From: Apostichopus japonicus
Lineage: Eukaryota; Echinodermata; Holothuroidea; Aspidochirotida; Stichopodidae
Direction of reading: 5' to 3'
Length of the DNA: 64,000 nucleotides
NCBI RefSeq assembly: GCF_037975245.1
Contig: NC_092562.1
Coordinates: 21,965,054 to 22,029,053 of the forward strand
Of this stretch, positions 28,350 to 39,642 are shown piece by piece. The notes beneath the pieces are model-generated. The model was not told where the DNA came from. It saw only the letters and a list, made by a program, of their open reading frames with translations, and ran no database searches. Numbering within the stretch: position 1 is the stretch's first letter; each line of letters begins with the position of its first letter. The translations under genes and the position numbers were made by a program.

Positions 28350-29540
28350 GATTTCCGCCATTCAGTGAGAACTGCTTTAGTGTGTTCCCTTCTGACACAA
28401 AACGGTAGACTTTAACAAGTCTAAAGATGACACGACTGTGCCACACATGCTAGAATGTATCTTTATCACAATGCATATTTTGAACATTTTCCTTAAAACA
28501 GATTGGGTGTAGTAATTGCTGAACGTAAAATATTGAAGTTCTCAACATGACCTAATAGTGGCACTGACTTCATTGATAAACATCAATTATGAAAATAAAA
28601 GGGAAGTTAAAGCATGCACCATCTGGTGGCTTCTTGACATCACTCATTGTCAAAACTATTGCCACCTGAGTCCTGACACAACATTAAAACTGTGATGTCT
28701 CCCAAACATTGTGATCTTCTTTGACATTTGTGGGTAGGGGTGGGGGTGGGGGGAGTAGGGCCGATGGAGGATCTGTCATAGATGCTATAGATGATGGCTA
28801 GTTTTGCACCTCCTTTCAGCTGGACCTTGGGTGAATTGCGGATATATGCTATTAAAGCTGTTGTTGTACAGTTAGTTGACTGTATTGTGTAAGAGTGTGG
28901 ATATAGCCTGAACTAATATTTAGTTCTGGTAACAGATATTGATAGCGTATCTCATGTTGTTGGCACGATACCGAGAGGGTGAATTCATACAGAAGGACAT
29001 TTCATTGCAATATTTAGTTAGAACTAACAAATGAGTGTTTCTGTGCTTTATCAACTGGTTACATCTGAGAGGATGCTGTTGATAGTATCTTATTGTTTGC
29101 TTGTTTACATAACTTGCTGCATCGCACAGTGGGAATAGTTGTAGACTTGAAGAGTCAAACTTTGATGTCAACCCTGAGGGATTATTTAAAGTCACGATCA
29201 CATTTCACGAGAGTCAAATAAGTTATTATTTATTTGTGATACAACATATCTGATAGATAGAACATGCAAAACAGCGTATATATGATGATCTTGCTTTGTT
29301 GGTTGGGACTGGAAATCTCTTACTATTGCTCACAATTGGTAGCTTACATTCACTAAGTAAATAAGTATGTAGATATTATATTATCTTATTCCCTGCAATA
29401 TGTATGATTAAATATATCATTTGTTTGCCTTTACTGTTTCAACTTAGAAACGATCCACATATAAATATTGCAGCAACAATATTTCGTAACATATTACAAT
29501 AATCTAATATAATGAAGCAAAGTTGTTCATGTTTGCATCT
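28350..29540. other. No supported gene (downstream flank of kinesin)
   Basis: AT-rich, with a G-rich stretch near 28735-28752. May include distal 3' UTR of the kinesin transcript. Confidence 0.5.
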
Positions 29541-29543
29541 GTT

Positions 29544-29925
29544 ATAGTCTACATATGACTGCCATAGTCTGTATATGACTGTCAGAGACTGATATGACTG
29601 TCACAGTCTGCATATGACTATCAGACTGCATATGATTGCCATGATCTGCATATGATATGACTGTCACAGTCTACACTCACAGACTGCATATGGTTGCCAT
29701 GGTCTGCATATGACTGTCACAGTCTGCATATGACTGTCACACTCTGCAAATGATTGCCATGATCTGCATATGACATGACTGTCACAGTCTGCACTCACAG
29801 ACTGCGTATGATTGCAATTGTCTGCATATGACTGTCACAGTCTGCATATGACTTTCATACTCTGCTTTCATACAGCAGATGATTGTCATGGTCTGGATGT
29901 GACTGTCACAGTCTGCTTATGAATA
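29544..29925. repeat. ~20-bp minisatellite with ~120-bp higher-order period
   Basis: Variants of CATATGACTGTCACAGTCTG repeat throughout. A larger block (ATTGCCATGATCTGCATATG ... CACTCACAGACTGC) occurs from about 29631 and again from about 29751, giving a higher-order unit near 120 bp. Confidence 0.9.
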
Positions 29926-31000
29926 TAAAGGTCACAGGTCAGTTGGTTTCTGGTGTTTTGTCACCCTATCTGTCTTGCTGTAGAAACACATTTGTCTTCC
30001 TGCATCTCAGTGAATGATCCGAGTACGACACTGCTCTACTTTGTAATCTGGTGACTCATTATACATTGGTGCTGTCTTTGTCATCAGACATTACCCTGCT
30101 GAAGAAATGTAACAGTATCTTAAAAATGACATTGCCTGTGAGTCAAGAAAATAGTGGGATTGGAAACGCTACAACTTTTATGTATTTTCCACTGAATTCT
30201 GTACATAAATATATTAAGTTATTTATACAGCATGCTAGATGTTAGAGCAAATTAAATTATGCATGTCAGTTTTTAATGCTTGGGATCTGGGTCCAGGGGA
30301 AGGGGAATCAATGAGATATACTTGAATTGTTCGAGTTTATTTAGTTTGTGCCTTCCGTAGGAGATTTTTTTTTATGAATGATTAATGATCAACTGAAGCT
30401 TTATCTCATGGAATTCACATGTAAGAATGCATGAAACTAACACCAGCAGAAACTGGAAAGTACGTACAACGTAATGATAAATCCATCACCTTCTGGATTT
30501 GGTAATTTGTACAATGATCTTTTAAAATTATTCCAAAGACAAGCCAATTTCAAAATATTTCAAGTAGCAAGCACCATTTTGCATAGCAACTAGCATTATT
30601 TTGCATAGCAACTATCAAAATTAGCATAAAATGTACCGATAGACTCATTTCATGTTTATCTTCTAACCAATGTTGAGAAATTTGGATCAAATGTCTTCAA
30701 AAATGTTGGTGTTCATTTTTACTTTCTTTAAATTATTATTGCCATTTACTAATATTATTTTGTTCTCATAGAATTGGTTACTAGAATGTTGCTTGCCGAT
30801 TTGCCATTGTCCTCTTGAATTCACTGGATGCAGAAACACCTCTCCTAATATCACATTGATATGCTTTAGCCATATAATTGAACATAAATTTGTTAATTCT
30901 GGTTGAAATCTGGATAAATAATGAGACAAAACTTCACGACCTGTCCAATTTTAGAGCCTACGATTGTGACACTTTACTTTAAGCCATATATAAAACTTGC

Positions 31001-31068
31001 ATGTTATCATGTTAACATGTTATAATGTTAACATGTTATAATGTTATCATGTTATAATGTTATCATGT
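31001..31068. repeat. Short ATGTTATAATGTTAAC-type tandem repeat
   Basis: Alternating ATGTTATC/ATGTTAAC/ATGTTATA octamers, partly palindromic (CATGTTAACATG). Confidence 0.85.
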
Positions 31069-32537
31069 GTTTTTTTTTTGTTATTTCCTTTTGCTCTTGT
31101 TATGACACATATGTATGCATGCCAAAAAGACGTTTGTTGTAGTTGTTAATATCTGTACAGTATTTATAGTAGTTCATAATCCGTTAGACAACAGGGTGGA
31201 ATACCACTGCTTACATTCCAATAAAAACATGGCTAGTGCTCTCGTCTCATTCTGATTTCCAACTGCGTGTACGGTATGAAAGCTTTTCATTTACAACATG
31301 TCACATTTTGGTTTAGTAGAACAATTCATATTCTTTTCCCATTCAAATTAGTTTTCATTCTTGTCCATTAAATGCAGATTTTGCTTTCACCTGCTGATGT
31401 TCAATACAGGCAGTTCACCTACCGAATTCATAATTTAGCTGCAAAGAAAAAAAAAAAAAAAAATTATCACAGTGCTGGACAAATTGTACTTGAAGAAAGT
31501 AACAATAATATTTCCTTAAACACATTTAAATATTATTGTTCTACAACTTTGAGGAAATTGAAAGAAACTTAAAACTATGATCAGAGTAGTTATCACTGGT
31601 ACAGAACTGATGTGTTTTAAAATTGATTAATTTTCTGCAAACTGTTTTAGCTGGCTAACTTTTGATTGTATGATAACATGCTCACATTGCTCACTTATCT
31701 AATATTAACATTGTTCAATCGCAAGTACATAAGTGAATGCAAAAACTTTAATGTTGTTCAGTAGCCAATTGAACAGTCTTATTTCTGCATCTCGTTCATA
31801 AATATGTCAGTGTCGTTTCAAGATGTTTAAGTTACCAATCTTATCTGCATGATTTTGCTAACATGTCAATGACCACTGAGCACAGCCATGGTAGAGAGAC
31901 ACACATACCTGTAGTGGTATATTAATGTATTTTGTTCTATTTTTAAATGGCTGCATTGACCCTTGAGTTCAAACCATTGTTGTGATTAAGACCTAGTAAT
32001 CACTTTATCTCAACACATCACGCTATAAAGGACTTAAATATACTCAAGACTTTTGTGGATTTGACTACTGCTGGTTTGATCAGCATTCCTTGACCAAGAT
32101 AGATCTCGTCTGCAAATTCTTTATCAAACGACTGTGTATAAGATTAACGATTACAAAGCTACTAGTGTAAAGTAATTAACAAGGCTTGAAAGTCACCGTG
32201 ACTGTTATATTACGTTATCACGTTAGGCGACAAAGGAGCCGTTTAAACTCAAGAATATGTATATCTCGATAGGATTAACTCTTCTGCTCGTTCGTCTTTT
32301 ATCAAGTTCGTTCTTTTAAATTTGCATGTAGAATGTCATGTACGCTGTAGACTATCAATACACGTACACAGTTTTATTTGAGCTGACATTCAGAGGACGT
32401 TTATGCTTTCTTTGAAAATTGTGAGCTCGTCATGATTAACACACGAATCAAATTTCTCTGTTCGAGAAAAAGCGAAAAAATGGCTCTTAGTCCTGAGTGT
32501 TCCGTCATGAAATTGAGGTCAATTCGTGCACAAGATC

Positions 32538-32630
32538 ATACATATATATATATATATCATATATATATATTATATTATATATATAATATTATATATATAT
32601 AATATATATATTATATATATATATATATAT
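32538..32630. repeat. (AT)n microsatellite
   Basis: About 90 bp of AT/TA dinucleotides with few interruptions. Confidence 0.95.
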
Positions 32631-33439
32631 GCTGCATCGTTTCCACCTATACCCTCTCATCTGTATGGGTACTGTTCTGAAACGGTGACAAGAGGTCACC
32701 TCAAACTTCTTTTATGTCATTCAGTAGATTCCGGTTTATTCTCAGTCTTCAGGTTAAATATTTATGTAATGTTTGCTTCATCTGCTCACAGAATTCGCAA
32801 CGTTTGCAATCAAGGCAAGCAATTGGCAACGGCAGTGAATTTGCCGATTTAAGTTAACTCTTAGTTAATCATTCTTTGTTTCTCAAGTATATTAGGGGAA
32901 AATGCGTTAGTACGTTAAGATGACAAGATTTTCTGAAGGTAATGGCACCCTAAGGGTGGTAGATTTTACTAAGGAGGAAACTTCCATTTGCCATTGTAGA
33001 ATTAAAGGAAGGGACTATTTAGGTGAATGCACGTCACTGGTGACGTATACGTGATTCATAATGTATTATAGTATATGTATTTGCCCAATCTGTAAGTAGT
33101 GTATGATATATGTATATGGTTTGAATCCTAAAACGGGACCATTTATGCAAGAAGCTGTCTGTTCAGGACCACCAATGCCGCATGTATTTGAACGTGTTAC
33201 GTCACAGTATTCAATTGCCGTTTTGTGTTGAATAAAATGAAGAAGCGTTGCTTTAAATAATTTTCCCTGTTCAGTAATCTTTTGCTGTCCTTACCATTTC
33301 AACCCAGTTTGGATAAATGATATTTCCTCACGCGGAGAGACAACAATAATTCCTTTTTTTCTGAACCGCTTCACCTATACCTTATTAAACCAACTGAACC
33401 TACTAGTAAACCGAACTAAGAATAATGCAAGCAGCAATA

Positions 33440-34037
33440 ATACAGAAAGTATTGTTTGTTTGTTTATTTATTTATTTGTTTTATCACAAAAAAAAATACA
33501 ATGTGAAAGGAAGTCTTCTATAAAGCCAGAATTGGCTTAACAGAGTAGAAGACTCCCTGGTAAAGAAGAAAAATATAAAAATACAAGTTGAATGAGCAGA
33601 ATGATACAGATATTTTAAGGATTAATAACTAGACAGGATAATATTGTCCTAGTTCAAAAAGAATTTAGCTATACATGTAATTTTTTAATACATATAAATA
33701 TAGCATAAAGACCGTATTAGTATGTGGTGATGATCTATTTTCTTAAATACTTCTTAAATAAACTCAACGACTTTTTGGTCTTTATATTATCTGAAAGGGA
33801 ATTCTACGTTTTAATTATACGGTTACGAAAGCTATAGGTTCCTATAGTGGTTATACGGTAAAAATGACGATGTACATTATAAGTATGTCTCGTTTGATAG
33901 TGATAAAAAGTTTTGTTACTATTAATAAAACTGGACATTTTCCGGCAGTAACCCATTCCATGATTTGTAAGCAAAAGCCGCAAGCTTCATTTTGATGATA
34001 TCCTCGAGTTTAAGCAAGTTTAGCTTTAAGTGAAACA
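33440..34037 (-). pseudogene. Non-LTR retrotransposon 3' end (CR1/L2/Jockey-like reverse transcriptase tail)
   Basis: The - strand reads LNLLKLEDIIKMKLAAFAYK, then YQTRHTYNVHRHFYRITT, FRNRIIK, a stop, NSLSDNIKTKKSLSLFKKYL. The L-x-x-R-x-x-x-x-W-N-S-L-P-x-x-I...L-x-x-F-K-x-x-L-K pattern marks the C-terminus of many non-LTR reverse transcriptases; here W is replaced by a stop. The element ends in a repeated AAATAAA/AAAC tail (reverse complement at about 33450-33485). It is cut exactly where the long-TIR element begins. Confidence 0.7.
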
Positions 34038-34459
34038 TACGGAGAGCCAAACGTTCCATAAATGTCGAAAAAGAAAGTGAAGTGTCCAAGTTAATATATA
34101 TATGTCCAAATCGATATCAACATGTTACAATTCGATATCAGCATGTTACAATTCCATATGAACATGTCGAAACAAAATACAATATGCCATTGCGTCTATC
34201 AACATGTCAAATTCAACATCAGCATGTCGAAAACTTGTAACAGCATGCCATTACTACATTGGTCATGTCAACATGCTATATTTACGTCGTGCTATAATTT
34301 TGGAACTTCGGCGCGCGCCAACGTTTCATATATGTCGAGATTTATTTCAGTATGTCCAAAACTTGTGTCAGCATGGTGAGCGAAGAGTAGTGAAGTATTG
34401 CCATGACAACGTTGCACATGGTTCGTGTCGTTCACACGGTACTATGGTTGAATATACTG

Positions 34460-35180
34460 TAGCGGAAAGCTACGATTTTTCCTTAGTGAGATACGTTTCG
34501 TTCCCTCAGGGGTTACATCTGTTGCGCTCCGCGGAGGTAACGAGAGATGTTTATCCGAAACAGGAACAGGAACTGATTACGTAATTTTGCTATATCGATG
34601 TATTCCCGTGACTGGCATAGGCAGGCACGGCGGTAGGTGTGTGAGTCGATCCCATTGGTCGCAACCCATCGTAGTTATATACAGGTAGTCCATGATTGGT
34701 CTAAGCCTTTTTTTTACAGTTTATGTACGGACGTGTGTATACGGGGGTTATTTCCGGGGTATTTTAATGAAGGGTTCTTTCGTAAATGAGTGAGTCAGAG
34801 AGTCGGAGAGTCGGTCGAGTGCAAGACGAGGAACTTTCCTTCCTCGTGGTAAAGCCTTTGATATTTGCCTAAGTCCAAACAAATGTGTTTAGGCATTTTA
34901 GAGTGCCCGACACCTGCGCTGCCCGAGTCCAGCGGAATGCCCGAAGCCTGTGCTGCCCGACACCGGTGGATTGCCGATGTTTAGACTGCCCTACCCTTGC
35001 GCAGCCCCAGTGTTATGCCTGCGTATCCTTGGGTTGTGCCCGACCCCAGTACGTTATATTGGGCAAATGTAAATATTGTGTATTATACGCTGTAGATGTA
35101 GAACGAGATGAGAAATTATACTTTTATTAAACATACCACTCTGGTGTCTGCCTCCTGATTTAGAGTTAATCTGTACCCGT
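34460..35180 (+). mobile_element. Possible solo LTR or LTR-like segment
   Basis: Starts TGTAGCGGAAAGCTACG, a common LTR-like opening with a short palindrome. It is GC-richer than its surroundings and contains an ATTAAA (35126-35131) near its 3' side. Its 3' boundary and a target duplication could not be fixed, so this is tentative. Confidence 0.25.
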
Positions 35181-35196
35181 CCCCCATCTACCTCCC

Positions 35197-35690
35197 CTAC
35201 CCTCCTCCAGTTGGTTTCGAGACAGGTTTTACACTACCAGACGTTGCAAGGTCTTCATGTTTAAAATTTGCTTTGTCTGAAATTCCAGTCTTGAAAAGCA
35301 TGAAAATATTATCATTAACTAAGATTAATCCACCTCTATTTTGTTTTTCCACCCAGGCTTTACTGTAATCTAACAAACTGTGACCTTCACCTGCAACAGA
35401 CATACAGTTTAAGTACTGTAAAAATATTAAAGCATTCTGAGTACTCTTAACTTTCATGTAACGTTTTTTAAGGGCAAATGGCACATAACCTGCTAATTAT
35501 CTTAGAATTTGTTCCTCATGTTTTTCAACATTTGTATCTTCCAAATTTATGTCGTCTGGAACATCCAGCCTCTCAAACTCTTCAATCATCAGCTTCAAAT
35601 TCAACTATATCCTGTAGCATGAACATTTCTAATGTCCTCGGCGGATGCAAAGTTTTTTGGCAGCCATGTTTCGTGTTAAATTAATTTTGT
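35197..35690 (-). pseudogene. Transposase C-terminal fragment inside the long-TIR element
   Basis: The - strand reads LAGYVPFALKKRY, then a helical stretch, then DYSKAWVEKQNRGGLILVND and NIFMLF. The AGYV...NRGGL spacing is characteristic of the C-terminal part of several eukaryotic DNA transposases. A stop lies immediately before LAGYV, the frame has no own start, and it is short, so this is a remnant. The exact superfamily is not resolved by eye. Confidence 0.5.
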
Positions 35691-36619
35691 TAATTTTATA
35701 ACACTAGGTGCCCAATGCAATAACAAACAGCACTAACGTTATTTGCCTAACGAACGAAGAAAAGTTTTATCGGAAAATACTTGACTAAAAGTACCTATTT
35801 CGCCATTACTTGTTCATATATTGCGATGAAATATATGCTGAGATAAACAATTAATTATTAAATACTAATCTTCGCATGATTCGGTGAGAAATGAAAGATA
35901 TATTCCGATCGAAATTCTTACAGGTATGCGTAACGTAACATATATGAGTACTGCGTATACTATTTCAATTACATATACGTTAGGATCGGAGTGTCTGTTG
36001 TTATGTTGTGAGGGACGCTATATACGAAATGACCTTTGTACCAGGATTACGTAATAGCTGATGATGGCTTTACCCGTGTTTGTGCCCTGAGGCATGTTTA
36101 CTTATGGCGATCAAATTTTGTCGGTTACAATGATACTTCAAAGTGGGTTTTCTCCTTCTGTTTATAGCTCCATGATTCAACCATAGTACCGTGTGAACGA
36201 CACGAACCATGTGCAACGTTGTCATGGCAATACTTCACTACTCTTCGCTCACCATGCTGACACAAGTTTTGGACATACTGAAATAAATCTCGACATATAT
36301 GAAACGTTGGCGCGCGCCGAAGTGCCAAAATTATAGCACGACGTAAATATAGCATGTTGACATGACCAATGTAGTAATGGCATGCTGTTACAAGTTTTCG
36401 ACATGCTGATGTTGAATTTGACATGTTGATAGACGCAATGGCATATTGTATTTTGTTTCGACATGTTCATATGGAATTGTAACATGCTGATATGGAATTG
36501 TAACATGCTGATATCGAATTGTAACATGTTGATATCGATTTGGACATATATATATTAACTTGGACACTTCACTTTCTTTTTCGACATTTATGGAACGTTT
36601 GGCTCTCCGTAGAAACAAG

Positions 36620-37505
36620 TAACGTGAAACGTGTAAAGTGAAACAAGCGTTGTCCGCGCTGATATAGGCAGGACATTTTCTAGGTTCAAACAAAAGGTTG
36701 TGAGACTCAGTATGGCTCCCATTGACCTTCGGTCTACGTTTTTGCTTGTCGGCTACTACTTTGATCCCTATGATGATCCTACAATAACTTCGAATATGAA
36801 AAAAAAGGCTGTAGAAACATTTTCACACTGACAGCGACACTGAAACTTTTCAGAACCACATAATAGCGGATACGTCAAATCTGACAGTTTTGAGTAACAT
36901 AATTGAAAATGTGCTTGCTTATCGATTGCATTTGAAATTGTCTTTACTCGAAGATGTGCAATTATATATGATAACTGACCTCACCGCTGTACTTTACCAA
37001 AACAGCAATGTATTTCTGAAGCCTAATATCAGCAATGTTATTGATAAGAAGGGGGCTGTTTGCCTCATCCCATTCTCCTTTTCAGCTGGAAGTTGAAAGG
37101 ATCGACATTGACATCTTAGTTTGTAATTGGTATGTTGCTATTAAATGAGTTCAGTCTAACCTCAAAATGCTTTTGGCATAAAGTTATAAATGATACTCTT
37201 GTTTCCTCGTCATTAATAAGCTTACCACGACGTACCGCAGATTATGGCCCATTTTGTTGACTTTATATACCAGGGATGTGCTCAGGAATATTTGAATGCC
37301 GGGCGCATTTGTGCGGTAGTGTTATCCACGTCCCGGCGAGGGGTTTAAGGGATGGTGTGTCACCCTCCCTTTTGGAAAACCCTATTCTGAACCTAAAGTC
37401 TGTGCTAAGTTTTCAACCACATTTTGTAAATGTTAACATTTGTTAAATTAATCATCAAAAATAGTGTCGGGCGGAATTTTTTTTAAATACTGTTTGTGCT
37501 GGGCG
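36620..37505. other. No supported gene
   Basis: Flank between the long-TIR element and a non-LTR remnant. Short frames only. Confidence 0.5.
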
Positions 37506-37509
37506 GCAT

Positions 37510-38350
37510 TTGATTTGATTTATTTCTACCAATTCAAAGACAAAGATAATACTATTACAAATAATGTGAAAGTAACAACATAAATAAATTGAAATAAAGC
37601 TATACAGTATCTGAATGGTAGAGGGAACCAAAAATAAGCAAAGCTTTTCTGGTTTGGCTCCCGTATACAATAAATATTAATGACATGTTTAATCATGTAT
37701 AAGCAAATACTAAACAAAGAAAATAATTTATTAAAAAAAAAAAAAAAAAAAAGTTCGAAATAACAAACGTTTATGATATAATAATGAAATAATTAATTGG
37801 GTTGAGAGTTTAAAAGATAATATTTGAGTGCACACTTAAAGGAGCACAAGGAACCTGTTGACCGAATAGAATGTTGGAGACTGTTCCATAAGACTGTACC
37901 TGAATAATGTACTTGGGATTGCCTTAACTTATAGTAAAAGATGACTTGATGTGAAGTAAGTTACTACTATTACGAGTATTATGATTATGCAGACTAGAAT
38001 TTCTACTAAAGAATGAATTATAAATAAACGGAAGAAGCCCATTGCAATGTTTATAAACAAACACGCCTCATGGAAGGGAGCACATTTAATTCCCTAAATA
38101 GGGATTACATATTATATAGGGATGAATATTTCTGACAGCAAGCTTGAATAAGATATATACTACGAATGGCACAATCTGCTGAATTTCCCCATGCAAGAAG
38201 TTTGTACTTTAGATGAGGTAGCATTATCGCATTGTAAAGTATAAGTAAAGTTGATTTTTGCCAAAAATGTTTAAGCACATTAATAACCCCATTTATTCTT
38301 GCAATCTTTTTTTTTGTGCTTACAACATAGAGCTGCAGGGCGCAGCTGCC
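37510..38350 (-). pseudogene. Second non-LTR reverse transcriptase remnant
   Basis: The - strand encodes KIARINGVINVLKHFWQKST, LLILYNAIMLPHLKYKLLAW and GNS, the thumb/connection region of CR1/L2/Jockey-type reverse transcriptases. After frame changes come NHNTRNSSNL, WNSL-like and FK-x-x-LK-like words near 37.8-38.0 kb. A 3' tail resembling AAATAAATCAAATCAAA ends near 37513. Several frame breaks show it is dead. Confidence 0.7.
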
Positions 38351-38359
38351 CGCCGCCGA

Positions 38360-39640
38360 CCGATGTGAGGACATCCCTTCACTTTGCTGACATCTATAGT
38401 AGTAAGGCGGTCATTCTAGTAAGGTTAATCAAAGGGTCGCAAACCTGCTAAGGCCAATTAATCTTAAAAGTATTTTGAAACTTGTCAGCTACAATGTATG
38501 CAAATTCAAGCTGAAAGAGCTTATGAGTAAGTCTAGGATTAATTGATCATGTATAGAACTTTGATTGTGAGGGATTTTGTTTTTTATAAAGACCTCGGAA
38601 TTTCCACCCACAGAAGTTATTAGCTACCAGGTTTCGGTGGTATTGAAGCCTCAGTATAAACTGGGAATAAAGGTGAGATTACAGTCACTTTACATGTGAA
38701 TAGATATAGTTAATTATTATTTTATTGACGAAAAGAAAGAAAAAGAACAAGCAGCAGAAGCGACAAGCGTATAGAGATTACAAAGTCTACAACCAATCAA
38801 ACTAGCTACCAGAGGTCATCACGCTTACCTGGCCAAAATGGTGTAATAAAACTTGCTGACAGTATTTAAAGGTGCCCTCTCTGACTGTCCAAATAATGTC
38901 AGATATTGAGCGGTTGTAACTATATACTGACGCTTAGCTCAGATAGGGAAACTTCTTGGTGAAGTTGTGTCATACATGTGTTTGGGTGACCATATTTCAG
39001 GACGACAATATATGACGTTCGATCCTGAAAATGATCTTTTGGGGTGTGGAGGGGAGGGGTGTGGAGGCGGTTAAACGACTGTTTTATTTTACCTTTCACT
39101 AAAACTATGATGGGGTTGGAAAAGAGTAATGTTCTTAAATGTTATGTTGAATATACTGCAAGTTTACACTACGTCCCCATGTGTCAATAGTACTAAAAAA
39201 CAAACATTGGACATACGTTATAATTGCTGTACTTAAGGATGAATAAGTATTACCAAGGACCTCCTAATTAAGCAGCCTGATGTGATACCTGCAACTCTTG
39301 GGAAACTCGTATGCGAAAGAACTTCCATCATCGAAGCAAATTAATTAGGGCATAGTTAGATATATGCATGCATGTGACTGGTGACACTGAGTGAACCTAC
39401 CAGTCTGCATATCAATTGTACAAAAGCATCGGAATATCTTGTTCATCTCAACTACATTTCCTTTCCGAGAAGAGAGTCAGAGAAGAGACGTGATGTCAAA
39501 AATGTGGATAGTGTCATTCGATGTGAACAAACTGACGCCTATCGATGTCTTTCTTAAGTCAGCAAAATGTCTAGAGTTATTAAGCCAATTGCTATGTACA
39601 ATGATATGAACTCTTTCATGGTGTCTTCTTTCTATTGAGC
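38360..39640. other. No supported gene; 3' flank of LRAT-like gene A
   Basis: AT-rich spacer. The gene A 3' UTR should lie at the right end of this stretch; its polyadenylation site is not clear. Confidence 0.5.
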
Positions 39641-39642
39641 AG

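Larger units (their letters stand above)
29930..33430. other. Gene-poor spacer
   Basis: Apart from the simple repeats listed separately, I see nothing coding. TTTTGCATAGCAACTA is duplicated near 30577-30612, and an A-run lies at about 31446. Confidence 0.55.
34038..36611. mobile_element. ~2.57 kb DNA transposon with ~0.42 kb inverted arms
   Basis: The left arm (34038 to about 34454) and right arm (about 36173 to 36611) are near-identical reverse complements, starting TACGGAGAGCC and ending GGCTCTCCGTA. TA at each outer end is compatible with a TA target duplication. The arms carry repeated CATGT(C/T) words and 21-bp subrepeats. The right arm has one more 21-bp unit than the left. The ~1.7 kb interior contains a decayed transposase-like frame on the - strand and a possible solo LTR. 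Superfamily not assigned. Confidence 0.85.

Noticed and set aside
32526-32852. 108-residue frame rich in Tyr/Ile
   Set aside because: First third is translated (AT)n; the rest has no similarity or splice context.
34122-34584. Open frames of 85-126 residues in the inverted arms, repeated at 36125-36527
   Set aside because: They follow from CATGTC-rich subrepeats, overlap in two frames, and appear in both arms only because the arms are copies. No protein-like conservation.
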